From Acidiferrobacteraceae bacterium (GTDB lineage: Bacteria > Pseudomonadota > Gammaproteobacteria > Arenicellales > UBA868), in NCBI GenBank assembly GCA_002721105.1, contig PBJL01000025.1:10759-20535 (forward strand): 9,777 nt of DNA, given 5' to 3'. The notes beneath the pieces are model-generated. The model had not been told where the DNA came from. It made no database searches and saw only the letters and a program-made list of their open reading frames with translations. This document shows, piece after piece, positions 1-6,712 of the stretch (the stretch's first letter is position 1; the number at the start of each line of letters is the position of its first letter). The position numbers and the translations under genes are program-made.

Positions 1-1475
1 TTCCACATAACTTCCATCATTCTCTGATAAATGCGATCACGCTCCGCAGCATCGACTGAAGTCATGGCCTGTTCATTTAAGCTAGTGTATTCATCGCTTC
101 TCCAACGTTCCCAATTCCAGTCACCGACTCCGGCTGTGGTAAACCACTGGGTAGCGCGATTCGGGTCTGGAGACGATGTCCACTGTTGAAAGATTAACTC
201 CAGATTTTTCCAGTCTTCTCCTTGAGATTCTTGCCCCAAATTCCAGAATGTACCACCCTCATACTGAAGAACCTCAACATTGATTCCGATCTGAGCCAGT
301 TGCGCTTGAATAATTTGGCATGCGGCTACTTGTGCATCGGAATTGAGCACTGTGATATTAGTATCAAAACCATTCGGATGACCCGCTTCGGCAAGTAAGG
401 CGCGCGCCTTATCAAGATCTGGCTTTGGCCGCTCTACGTCCCAGTATCCTTCAAGGCCAGGTGCGATAACGCCGGTTCCAACGGCAGCGGCTCCAAAATA
501 CGCGCCATCATTGATTTCCCATGGGTCGATTGCTGCCTGAATTGCTTGACGGACACGGATGTCATCAAACGGTGCATGATCCACATTCATACCCATCCAG
601 CTAAATCCAGTGGTGTTTGCTGTGACAAGATTAGTGTTTTCCGGGACATTGGCTTTAAACTCTGGAATTGAGCTCTCAGCAATATCTGTGGCGTCAAGAT
701 CCCCTCCTAAATATGCAAGCTCAGCCGTCTTATGGCTAGCAACATGCGTGAAATGCAACTCATCCCAGTAAACCTCATCGGCGCCCTCAAGTCCAGCGGC
801 ATTTGGATAAGGTGTGTGCTCTTCATTACGAACTAACACAACTGTGCCAGTCGTAGGGGAAAAATCGCCTATCTTGTAAGGGCCAGACCAGGCAGGAGGA
901 TCAAACGTAAATTTTTGACCTTCAGTTTCTTCCATTGCCGCCTTGCACAAAATCGTTGCCATATCGCGGGGCAATGTATTTGAAAATAAATTTGCCTGCG
1001 GCGCCTTTAACACAATCACACCGTCCTGTGGTCCGTCGACAGCGACCTCCACTAACTGTGTCCACTCCATTCTATTTGTAGAGCCTTCCATCCATGCGAT
1101 ACGCTCGATCGAATATTTAAAATCCTCCGCTGTAACATCACCGTATCCACCGCTCCACTTGATTCCCGGTCGTAATCGGAATCGAAGCCGAGTTGGAGTT
1201 TCATATTCGATCATTTCAGCAGCGCCTAAATGCCAGCCCCACTGATCTCCACTGTCATATTCAACTAGTCTTTCGAAAAGCGCGTGCATAACCACCGTAT
1301 CTGTCTCAGATATCGTAACGAGTGGATCAAATGAATAAAACTCGTTTCGCACACGAACTTTTAGTACCTTTCCATCTGCAGCCCATGAAAAATTTGGACC
1401 AGCAAATGATAATGCGCCAGCTGCACCAGCGGCTTGCAAAAATTTCCTTCTGCTAATTTTAATAGGGGGTAACAT
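1..1475 (-). CDS. Family 5 extracellular solute-binding protein of a peptide-type ABC importer (C-terminus beyond the window)
   Basis: This is the periplasmic receptor that would capture the substrate and deliver it to the BC permease encoded upstream on the same strand. I read about 491 codons from ATG at 1475 with no stop before the left edge. Usual family length is about 500-540, so only a short C-terminus is missing. The N-terminus carries a twin-arginine signal: S8-R9-R10-K11-F12-L13, an Ala/Gly-rich hydrophobic stretch, and probable cleavage after W31-A32-A33. There is no lipobox cysteine, so a soluble periplasmic protein is expected rather than a lipoprotein. The mature start (KVLKVRVRNEFYSFDPL) and later segments such as DDIRVRQAIQAAID fit SBP_bac_5. 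An excellent Shine-Dalgarno AAGGAGG (1491-1485) sits 9 nt before the ATG and fixes the start. The gene is last in the transporter cluster, after a 220-nt gap with its own control-like sequences. The family is clear; peptide, nickel, glycoside or acyl-compound specificity cannot be read from it. Confidence 0.93.
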   Translation of the reverse strand, partial: MLPPIKISRRKFLQAAGAAGALSFAGPNFSWAADGKVLKVRVRNEFYSFDPLVTISETDTVVMHALFERLVEYDSGDQWGWHLGAAEMIEYETPTRLRFRLRPGIKWSGGYGDVTAEDFKYSIERIAWMEGSTNRMEWTQLVEVAVDGPQDGVIVLKAPQANLFSNTLPRDMATILCKAAMEETEGQKFTFDPPAWSGPYKIGDFSPTTGTVVLVRNEEHTPYPNAAGLEGADEVYWDELHFTHVASHKTAELAYLGGDLDATDIAESSIPEFKANVPENTNLVTANTTGFSWMGMNVDHAPFDDIRVRQAIQAAIDPWEINDGAYFGAAAVGTGVIAPGLEGYWDVERPKPDLDKARALLAEAGHPNGFDTNITVLNSDAQVAACQIIQAQLAQIGINVEVLQYEGGTFWNLGQESQGEDWKNLELIFQQWTSSPDPNRATQWFTTAGVGDWNWERWRSDEYTSLNEQAMTSVDAAERDRIYQRMMEVMW

Positions 1476-1484
1476 ATATAATTT

Positions 1485-1491
1485 CCTCCTT
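1485..1491 (-). promoter_or_regulatory. Strong Shine-Dalgarno site of the solute-binding protein gene
   Basis: On the minus strand AAGGAGG lies 9 nt upstream of the ATG at 1475. It is the strongest ribosome-binding site in the transporter cluster, which fits the usual need for an excess of binding protein over membrane components. Confidence 0.85.
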
Positions 1492-1525
1492 CCTCATATT
1501 GATTACTCAAAACCTATAATAGATG

Positions 1526-1543
1526 AAACATGCTTGTATGTTT
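1526..1543. repeat. 18-bp inverted repeat in the binding-protein leader
   Basis: The sequence AAACAT-gcttgt-ATGTTT has two perfectly complementary 6-bp arms around a 6-nt centre. It lies about 50 nt before the start codon of the binding-protein gene. It could be an operator or a weak RNA hairpin. It is AT-rich, so chance is possible. Confidence 0.3.
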
Positions 1544-1583
1544 ATTGTTTCTACATTCACATAAACATGTACTTAGATGCTTA

Positions 1584-1617
1584 ATAAGTAACACTGTTGG
1601 ATATAAGTAACACTGTT
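1584..1617. repeat. Two direct copies of a 15-bp repeat with a dyad core
   Basis: The 15-mer ATAAGTAACACTGTT occurs at 1584-1598 and exactly again at 1603-1617, a 19-bp period. Each copy holds a dyad. The second is a perfect 11-bp palindrome, TAACA-C-TGTTA (1608-1618); the first is TAACA-C-TGTTG (1589-1599). The pair lies in the gap between the F-type ATPase gene and the binding-protein gene, just downstream (minus strand) of a consensus TTGACA. This layout is what tandem operators for a dimeric transcription factor look like. The regulator itself is not in the window. Confidence 0.6.
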
Positions 1618-1633
1618 AGTTACTATCTGTCAA
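1605..1633 (-). promoter_or_regulatory. Candidate promoter for the binding-protein gene
   Basis: On the minus strand a perfect -35 hexamer TTGACA lies at 1633-1628. At the standard 17-bp spacing the -10 would be TTACTT (1610-1605), a poor match, with TTATAT a few bases further on at 21 bp. The proposed -10 falls inside the tandem operator-like repeats. A weak promoter controlled by a factor bound there would therefore be plausible. Without mapped transcript ends this stays tentative. Confidence 0.35.
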
Positions 1634-1695
1634 TACGTGCTTCTATATGATCGACAAACTAATGGCCTAAAAGATGTAATTTCTTTACGGTTTTA

Positions 1696-2667
1696 CTACA
1701 CCGGATAATGACAAAAGAAGGAATGAGTGTCATCTTGAAAGGATTCAATGGGGACTGTAATTGCGCAGTTAGGCTGCGCTATCGGGCACCGAGGATGGAA
1801 TTCGCAACCAGTCGGCCTAACCATATTTGATGAAACCTCGCCCTTCAACTCGATTTGGGAGCCTTTCGAATCCGGATCTGGCTCGGGGCTGGACGACAAG
1901 AGTGCCTGCGTATATGGATGACGTGGACGCACAAAGATTTCCTGCGCAGCACCTTGCTCGATAAAACGCCCCAAGTACATAATGGCCATTCTATCCGCAA
2001 AGTGAAGCACCACATTCAAATTGTGAGTGATTATAAGAATAGATATATTTTGCCGCTGCTGTAGGTCCAAGAGTAGATTTAGGATTTCACCCTGCACAGA
2101 AACATCTAATCCCGCGGTCGGTTCGTCTGCCACAAGTAATTTTGGGGATAGTGCCAAAGCGCGGGCGACTCCTACTCGTCGCGCTTGACCTCCACTTAGT
2201 TGATGGGGATAACGGGTCAGAAACTCAGGCCCTAGTCCTACCATCTGTAATAGACGGATCGCTTCATTTTCTATATTCATATTTCCTATTCGATGAATAA
2301 GAAACGGTTCGGTTATCAGTCGCTTAACAGTCAATCGCGGACTAAGCGAACCGACGGGATCCTGAAACATCATGCTCATATTTTTTCGGAATGATTTATA
2401 ACTCCCTTTGGATAACCCTATCAACTCATGGCCTTGAAAACGGATAGAGCCCGAATGAGGTGTTTCTATTCCCATAATTGCCCGAGCAAGCGTCGACTTA
2501 CCTGAGCCTGACTCGCCCACTAGTGCAAACGATTCGCCCTCGTTGATGGAAAAAGATACACCACACACTGCGTTTAGGTATGGATTTCGTCTCTGAATTG
2601 CGGCACGCCACAACGGTAGCATACGATAGCGGATGCTAACATCTTCAATTTCTAGTAATCTTGACAT
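1696..2667 (-). CDS. dppF: Peptide-type ABC importer ATP-binding protein, DppF/OppF-like
   Basis: One of two cytoplasmic ATPases powering the importer. I start it at ATG 2667 (MSRLLEIEDVSIRY), giving 323 residues, typical of the DppF/OppF group. The frame stays open upstream to 2871, but that stretch only overlaps the end of the preceding gene and has no family similarity. Visible motifs are Walker A GESGSGKST (51-59), the Q-loop at Q102, signature LSGGQARR (157-164), Walker B LLVADEPTAGLD (177-188) and the H-loop at H215. A C-terminal oligopeptide-transporter extension carries cysteines at 288, 294, 301 and 319. The start lies 7 nt after the TGA of the D-type gene with only a weak ribosome site, suggesting translational coupling. 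The symbol denotes the family position, not proven dipeptide specificity. Confidence 0.95.
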   Translation of the reverse strand: MSRLLEIEDVSIRYRMLPLWRAAIQRRNPYLNAVCGVSFSINEGESFALVGESGSGKSTLARAIMGIETPHSGSIRFQGHELIGLSKGSYKSFRKNMSMMFQDPVGSLSPRLTVKRLITEPFLIHRIGNMNIENEAIRLLQMVGLGPEFLTRYPHQLSGGQARRVGVARALALSPKLLVADEPTAGLDVSVQGEILNLLLDLQQRQNISILIITHNLNVVLHFADRMAIMYLGRFIEQGAAQEIFVRPRHPYTQALLSSSPEPDPDSKGSQIELKGEVSSNMVRPTGCEFHPRCPIAQPNCAITVPIESFQDDTHSFFCHYPV

Positions 2668-2674
2668 ATAAAAC

Positions 2675-3643
2675 TCAATAGAGATGACAGGAGACTGAGT
2701 GATCTGAAGATACTTGGGTCCATCTTGGAGATTGAGTTGAACATTTATCAAGCGCCGAATGACATCGATTCGAAAAGATGCAACCATTAGGGAGCTTCCC
2801 GAGATCTGGTAAATCTCCAGGAATGGTCGGAAACTTCTTCTCAGCTGACCGTACAATCCGTGCAGGATCACACTCTAACAGTTTTTGTGCATAGGGATGC
2901 CGGACGTTGTAAAACAACTCCCGAACAGGCCCTTGCTCCACAATCTCACCCGCATACATCACTACTACATAATCGCAAAGGTCTGCGACCACTCCGAGAT
3001 GATGAGAAACAAATAGAATTGAACATTGAGACTGTTTCTGCAATTCCTTTAGTTCACGAATAATTTGCACTTCAAGCGTTGCATCAAGCGCTGTCGTAGG
3101 CTCATCAGCAATCAGTAATGTTGGTTGCTCTATCATAGTCATTGCAATTGCTATTCTCTGTCGCATACCGCCAGAAAACTGGTGCGGGTAAGATGCCATT
3201 CGAGCTGCTGCATCAGGGATACCGACCTGAGAGAGTGACTCAATAGCGCGCTGCTCCTTCATGTCTTTGGTGATGGATTCGCGATACTGAACATCTACTA
3301 GTTGTTTACCGATTGAAATAACAGGGTTTAATGAAGTTAATGGATCCTGAAAGATCATTGAAATATCATTACCTCGAACTAATTGCATTTCTCGTTCCGT
3401 TAATTTGAATAAGCTTCGATCTTCAAAAACTATATCCCCGCTAACAATCTTAGAATTTGGAGCTAAAAGTCTCATGATTGATAGTATGAGCGTAGACTTA
3501 CCGCATCCAGATTCCCCAACAATACCTACAGTACCACCTCTCGGGATATTAAGATTAATATTGCGAAGTGCCCGGATGGTCCGATTTCTCGCACTGAACT
3601 CAACGCTTAAATCCTTGATTTGAAGAGCAGACCCTGATGACAT
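2675..3643 (-). CDS. dppD: Peptide-type ABC importer ATP-binding protein, DppD/OppD-like
   Basis: The partner ATPase of the importer, 322 residues, starting MSSGSALQIKDLSVEF. Motifs in order are Walker A GESGCGKST (43-51), Q-loop FQD with Q99, and signature FSGGMRQR (156-163), where F and M replace the usual L and Q, as is common in the D subunits. Then come Walker B LLIADEPTTALD (176-187) and the H-loop H214. The C-terminal domain has four cysteines (288, 294, 301, 319) in the arrangement that binds a [4Fe-4S] cluster in characterised Dpp/Opp ATPases. AAGGAG (3659-3654), inside the end of the preceding permease gene, lies 11 nt before the ATG. Only 5 nt separate the two genes. The neighbours make this one subunit of a BCDF importer. 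Confidence 0.96.
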   Translation of the reverse strand: MSSGSALQIKDLSVEFSARNRTIRALRNINLNIPRGGTVGIVGESGCGKSTLILSIMRLLAPNSKIVSGDIVFEDRSLFKLTEREMQLVRGNDISMIFQDPLTSLNPVISIGKQLVDVQYRESITKDMKEQRAIESLSQVGIPDAAARMASYPHQFSGGMRQRIAIAMTMIEQPTLLIADEPTTALDATLEVQIIRELKELQKQSQCSILFVSHHLGVVADLCDYVVVMYAGEIVEQGPVRELFYNVRHPYAQKLLECDPARIVRSAEKKFPTIPGDLPDLGKLPNGCIFSNRCHSALDKCSTQSPRWTQVSSDHSVSCHLY

Positions 3644-3648
3644 TGAGC

Positions 3649-4515
3649 TTATGACTCCTTCCTAAGCCGAGGATCTATAACGTCCCTTAGAGCTTCACCA
3701 AGAAACGTAAACCCAAGCGTCGTTAAAATAATAGGTGCCCCACCAAAAATAAGTGGCCAAGGAGAATTTCGAATATATTTAAAACCATCATTCAAAATAT
3801 TACCCCAACTTGGTGTAGGTGGTCTAACACCAAACCCTAAAAAACTAAGGCCCGCCTCCATAGCAATTACAACAGGAACTTCCATAGCAGCTAAAATCAT
3901 AATCGGACCGAGAACATTTGGTAAGATATGAACACCCATAAGCCTAGGCATGCTAGCACCCATTGCAATTTCAGATTGTATAAACTCGCTGTTCTTCAGT
4001 ATCAAGGTCTGAGTACGGACAGCCCGTCCAAACAAAGGGATTGAGATCACAATGATAATTAATATTATCGTTGTTAAACTGGGTCCAATTAAAGTTACTA
4101 CAGCAAGCGCAAACATCACTACTGGAAACGAGCGTAAAGTATCAAATAAAAGTAGCATACTGTAGTCTAGCCAGCGAGGACCCATGCCAGACATAATGCC
4201 TAAAACTAATCCTATGCCTGCGGATACGGAAACTGCGACAAGAGCCGCGGTCATTGCTATCCGGCTACCAGCGATCACTCTTGAGTAAACGTCTCTCCCT
4301 AAGTAATCAGTTCCCAAGGGATATGCAAGTGATGGTGACATAAACTTATCTCGAATCGATAGCTTAACCGGATCTACCAATATTAAGGCATCCGCCAATA
4401 AAGCGCTTCCAGCCACCAGAACAACTATTACTAATCCAACAACACCGAGAGGCTCTCGGCGCAAGTGCGCCCATACCTCAATCATTCCCTCTAAACGTTT
4501 TTTATTTGCTGCCAC
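3649..4515 (-). CDS. dppC: Peptide-type ABC importer permease, DppC/OppC-like
   Basis: Inner-membrane channel subunit, 288 residues, starting at GTG (4515). It has a cytoplasmic N-terminus and a first membrane segment at about 24-46. The family motif GTDYLGRDVYSRV follows at 68-80, then further membrane segments at roughly 85-110, 117-143, 147-165, 200-228 and 255-275. The EAA-type coupling loop begins near E182 (EIAMGASMPR) and contacts the ATPases. The segment GLSFLGFGVRPPTPSWG (222-238) and the ending DPRLRKES are classic for the C subunit. It follows the B permease by 26 nt with an AGGT ribosome site. It would pair with the B subunit to form the translocation pore. Confidence 0.96.
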   Translation of the reverse strand: MAANKKRLEGMIEVWAHLRREPLGVVGLVIVVLVAGSALLADALILVDPVKLSIRDKFMSPSLAYPLGTDYLGRDVYSRVIAGSRIAMTAALVAVSVSAGIGLVLGIMSGMGPRWLDYSMLLLFDTLRSFPVVMFALAVVTLIGPSLTTIILIIIVISIPLFGRAVRTQTLILKNSEFIQSEIAMGASMPRLMGVHILPNVLGPIMILAAMEVPVVIAMEAGLSFLGFGVRPPTPSWGNILNDGFKYIRNSPWPLIFGGAPIILTTLGFTFLGEALRDVIDPRLRKES

Positions 4516-4541
4516 TAGCTTTTACCTGTCACTTTGACGCA

Positions 4542-5480
4542 TCATAATCGTTCTCGGATACGAGGATCAAGCAGCGCATTAACGATATCTGATAAAGTCG
4601 TTGCAACAACAAATAGAGTGGTAGTAACTAACACCGTGCCCATAATCAACGGAAAATTTCTCTGTTGAACTGCAACAAAGATCAGCTTGCCTAACCCAGG
4701 TCTTGCAAAAATGATCTCAGCAAAAACAACTCCTGATAACATTGCTCCAATACCAATACCCACAATCGTAACAGCCGGAAGTATAGCGATACGCAGCACA
4801 TACTGATATTGGATAACCCGCTGCGATAACCCATGAGCACGAGCATGCCGCACGTGGTTTTCTGCTAATACTTCAAGCATCGAAGCTCTTACAATTCTCG
4901 CAAGATAGCCCACCCATCCTAGCCCAACTGTAAAAGCTGGTAATATAAGATGATGTAGCTTGCCAAAAAAACCCTCACCACCGCCGATTACTGGAAACCA
5001 ACCGAGAGTGACTGCAAATAAAAGAAGGGCGTAGAGGCCCACTACAAACGCCGGCATTGCAATAAATGCCACGGATGAAATACCAGCCAACTTATCTATC
5101 CAGCTATCGGGTCGCACTGCCGAAAACACACCCAGAGGTATTCCCAACGCTAATGACCAAGCGATTCCAGCACCTACCAAGATTAAGGTATATGGAACTA
5201 CCGACATAATAATCCCTGCAACAGGTTTCTCCTGAAACACATCAGTACCAAGATCACCTGAAAGGACTTGTCCAAAGAAAGATACAATTTGCACAGGAAG
5301 AGGTTTATCTAGACCCATCCGTTCGTGCAGTTGTGCGATAAGTTCCGGCGTTGCCCTTGGTCCGAGCATGACTGTCGCTGGATCTCCAGGTACCGCATGG
5401 ATCATAAGATAAAGTAAGGTAACTGCTAAAATGATGATAACTAGCGCTAACGCTATTCTCTTAAGTACATAAACTAGCAT
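4542..5480 (-). CDS. dppB: Peptide-type ABC importer permease, DppB/OppB-like
   Basis: First gene of the importer cluster and the second inner-membrane pore subunit, 312 residues. The N-terminal membrane segment (about 8-28) is followed by the family's PGDP motif (31-34). Then come an extracytoplasmic loop with SGDLGTD (74-80) and membrane segments near 95-122, 133-160 and 176-200. The coupling loop around RHARAHGLSQ (211-220) precedes LRIAILPAV. The segment VFAEIIFARPGLGKL (252-266) and the end LLDPRIRERL are typical for the B subunit. Start MLVYVLKRIALAL is canonical, though no strong Shine-Dalgarno precedes ATG 5480. Transcription probably begins in the divergent region just upstream. Confidence 0.96.
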   Translation of the reverse strand: MLVYVLKRIALALVIIILAVTLLYLMIHAVPGDPATVMLGPRATPELIAQLHERMGLDKPLPVQIVSFFGQVLSGDLGTDVFQEKPVAGIIMSVVPYTLILVGAGIAWSLALGIPLGVFSAVRPDSWIDKLAGISSVAFIAMPAFVVGLYALLLFAVTLGWFPVIGGGEGFFGKLHHLILPAFTVGLGWVGYLARIVRASMLEVLAENHVRHARAHGLSQRVIQYQYVLRIAILPAVTIVGIGIGAMLSGVVFAEIIFARPGLGKLIFVAVQQRNFPLIMGTVLVTTTLFVVATTLSDIVNALLDPRIRERL

Positions 5481-5528
5481 TTCTTGTTTGCTCGCTGCTT
5501 GCCCTTTGATTATTCTCTACTATCCAAT

Positions 5529-5537
5529 AATATAGCA
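5529..5537 (-). promoter_or_regulatory. Extended -10 promoter driving the importer operon
   Basis: On the minus strand TGC-TATATT (5537-5529) forms an extended -10 element (TGn plus five of six consensus bases). A start of transcription near 5522 would give a leader of about 40 nt to the B permease ATG at 5480. No good -35 stands at the right distance, as is common for extended -10 promoters. Inference from sequence only. Confidence 0.45.
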
Positions 5538-5544
5538 ATTCTTG

Positions 5545-5573
5545 TTGACACCTAATAAAAACTATAATATTTA
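5545..5573 (+). promoter_or_regulatory. Candidate promoter driving the enzyme operon
   Basis: A perfect TTGACA (5545-5550) and a perfect TATAAT (5563-5568) occur together but only 12 bp apart, too close to work as one pair. With the standard 17-bp spacing the TTGACA would pair with TATTTA (5568-5573). Alternatively TATAAT works with a degenerate -35. Either way a start near 5575-5580 would leave a leader of about 75 nt before ATG 5653. Confidence 0.4.
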
Positions 5574-5652
5574 TGACTACTGCGACTCTTATCACTCGAC
5601 ATAAACAAGCACTATCCTCTGTAACTACGAAATTGGATCCAAAACGTTAGCA

Positions 5653-6702
5653 ATGATATACATACAATGCAAAGGTTCGGCCTACGAGATCGGAAAACAA
5701 CATGGTGAATTGTGTCCCGAAGCGATACGTACCTCATACAAAGCATGGGCCCCCAAAAATGATCTTAATACTCCCGAAATACGGCGTGAGATCAAACTAG
5801 CAAAGAAGAGATTAGATCAATATTTTCCAGAGCTTCTTGAAGAGATGCAGGGCGTAGCAGATGGCGCTAGTCTTAGCCTTGATCAAATACTCTGTATGAA
5901 CACTGAATTTGAGTTTATCTCAACAGCGCACCTGTTACCAAGTTGCTCTAACATTGGATTTAAAGCATCGGAGTATGGAGTATTACTAGGAAAAACGGCT
6001 GACTGGTATCCAGATAACTCACACGAATTTACCATGGCTCAAAACTTTATTCCTAGTGATGGTTATGAATTTTACCACTTCGGATCCGCGGGAGCACTCT
6101 GGAGCGAGGGAGGACTCAACAAATCCGGATTAGCTATGGTTCTAAACGGGTTACCGACGACAGGCAGCCCCACAAACAGTGTTCCTACCGTCGCGCTGAC
6201 TCGTGGCGTCTTGCAATGGTGTCGTGACGTAAAAGATGCAGTGGCCTGGCTAGAAAAATATGATGTCTTAAACTGGGGATTCAATCTAACACTTGCAGAC
6301 AAAACTGGTGCACTTTGTTATGTCGAGGTAGCGCCAGGCCAGCAAGCAGTATTTTATCCTACTAAAGACTACCTGATACACACTAATCATTGTTTAGAAA
6401 AAAATGTCCAAGAAACTCAGTTAGCTCCCGACGAAACCGCTCTTATTGGTTACCCAGATCTTCTTAGTAATAGTAGAGCAAGATACGATAATTTAATGGA
6501 ACTTGTACCTGGATCACCTCGCTCTTTAGAATCAATGATGGCTATACTACGTAATCGTTCGACAGTTGGTGCAATTAGTCAAGCAGGGGAATCCCATGGG
6601 CTCAAAACTGTTTATGCCGTAATAGTTGCACCTGAAGCTGGAATACTTTGGGGTAGCGAAGGTTTTCCGCCCGAAAGCCTATTTCAATCACACACCATAT
6701 GA
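5653..6702 (+). CDS. C45-family Ntn hydrolase / acyltransferase (isopenicillin N acyltransferase-like)
   Basis: A 349-residue enzyme of the C45 group, which cleaves or transfers acyl groups at amide bonds with an N-terminal-nucleophile cysteine exposed by self-cleavage. It fits along its whole length. GSAYEIGKQHG (8-18) is the usual family opening, and the probable nucleophile is C98 in PSCSNIGF. GKTADW supplies D117, HTNH supplies N245, SNSRARYD lies at 272-279, and NRSTVGAIS supplies R302. These line up in order and spacing with Cys103, Asp121, Asn246 and Arg310 of the penicillin enzyme, as I recall them. The residue before the nucleophile is Ser, not the Gly of the fungal enzyme. No signal peptide is seen, so it should be cytoplasmic. 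Only a weak ribosome site precedes ATG 5653. It leads a four-gene operon divergent from a peptide-type importer, so hydrolysis of an imported amide is more likely than antibiotic synthesis. Exact substrate unknown. Confidence 0.88.
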   Translation: MIYIQCKGSAYEIGKQHGELCPEAIRTSYKAWAPKNDLNTPEIRREIKLAKKRLDQYFPELLEEMQGVADGASLSLDQILCMNTEFEFISTAHLLPSCSNIGFKASEYGVLLGKTADWYPDNSHEFTMAQNFIPSDGYEFYHFGSAGALWSEGGLNKSGLAMVLNGLPTTGSPTNSVPTVALTRGVLQWCRDVKDAVAWLEKYDVLNWGFNLTLADKTGALCYVEVAPGQQAVFYPTKDYLIHTNHCLEKNVQETQLAPDETALIGYPDLLSNSRARYDNLMELVPGSPRSLESMMAILRNRSTVGAISQAGESHGLKTVYAVIVAPEAGILWGSEGFPPESLFQSHTI

Positions 6703-6706
6703 GGAG
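6701..6706 (+). promoter_or_regulatory. Shine-Dalgarno site that fixes the SDR gene start
   Basis: GAGGAG lies 6 nt before ATG 6713 and overlaps the last base pair of the stop codon of the C45 gene. It decides for 6713 over the in-frame ATG at 6626, which lies inside the C45 gene. Confidence 0.8.
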
Positions 6707-6712
6707 TTCTTG

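Noticed and set aside
943..1245. Plus-strand open frame of 100 codons opposite the binding-protein gene
   Set aside because: It is antisense to a well-supported gene, low in complexity, and has no recognisable domain or ribosome site.
1584..1617. CRISPR-like repeats
   Set aside because: Only two copies of 15 bp with a 4-nt gap; far too short and few for an array. An operator pair explains them better.
1660..1710. Rho-independent terminator after the F-type ATPase gene
   Set aside because: The only pairing near the stop is a 4-bp stem (CGGT/ACCG) with an 8-nt loop and no proper U-tract after it.
2668..2871. A 68-residue N-terminal extension of the F-type ATPase, in frame from ATG 2871
   Set aside because: It lies wholly over the C-terminal coding part of the D-type gene, shows no ABC-family sequence, and the family's normal start fits ATG 2667 just after the D stop.
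5653..6702. Beta-lactam antibiotic biosynthesis locus
   Set aside because: The C45 similarity alone might suggest it, but no isopenicillin synthase or peptide synthetase is present, and the neighbours are an importer and hydrolases.
6626..6712. A 29-residue upstream extension of the SDR from ATG 6626
   Set aside because: It overlaps the end of the C45 gene. The GAGGAG site and the Rossmann-fold start MNILITGG point to ATG 6713.
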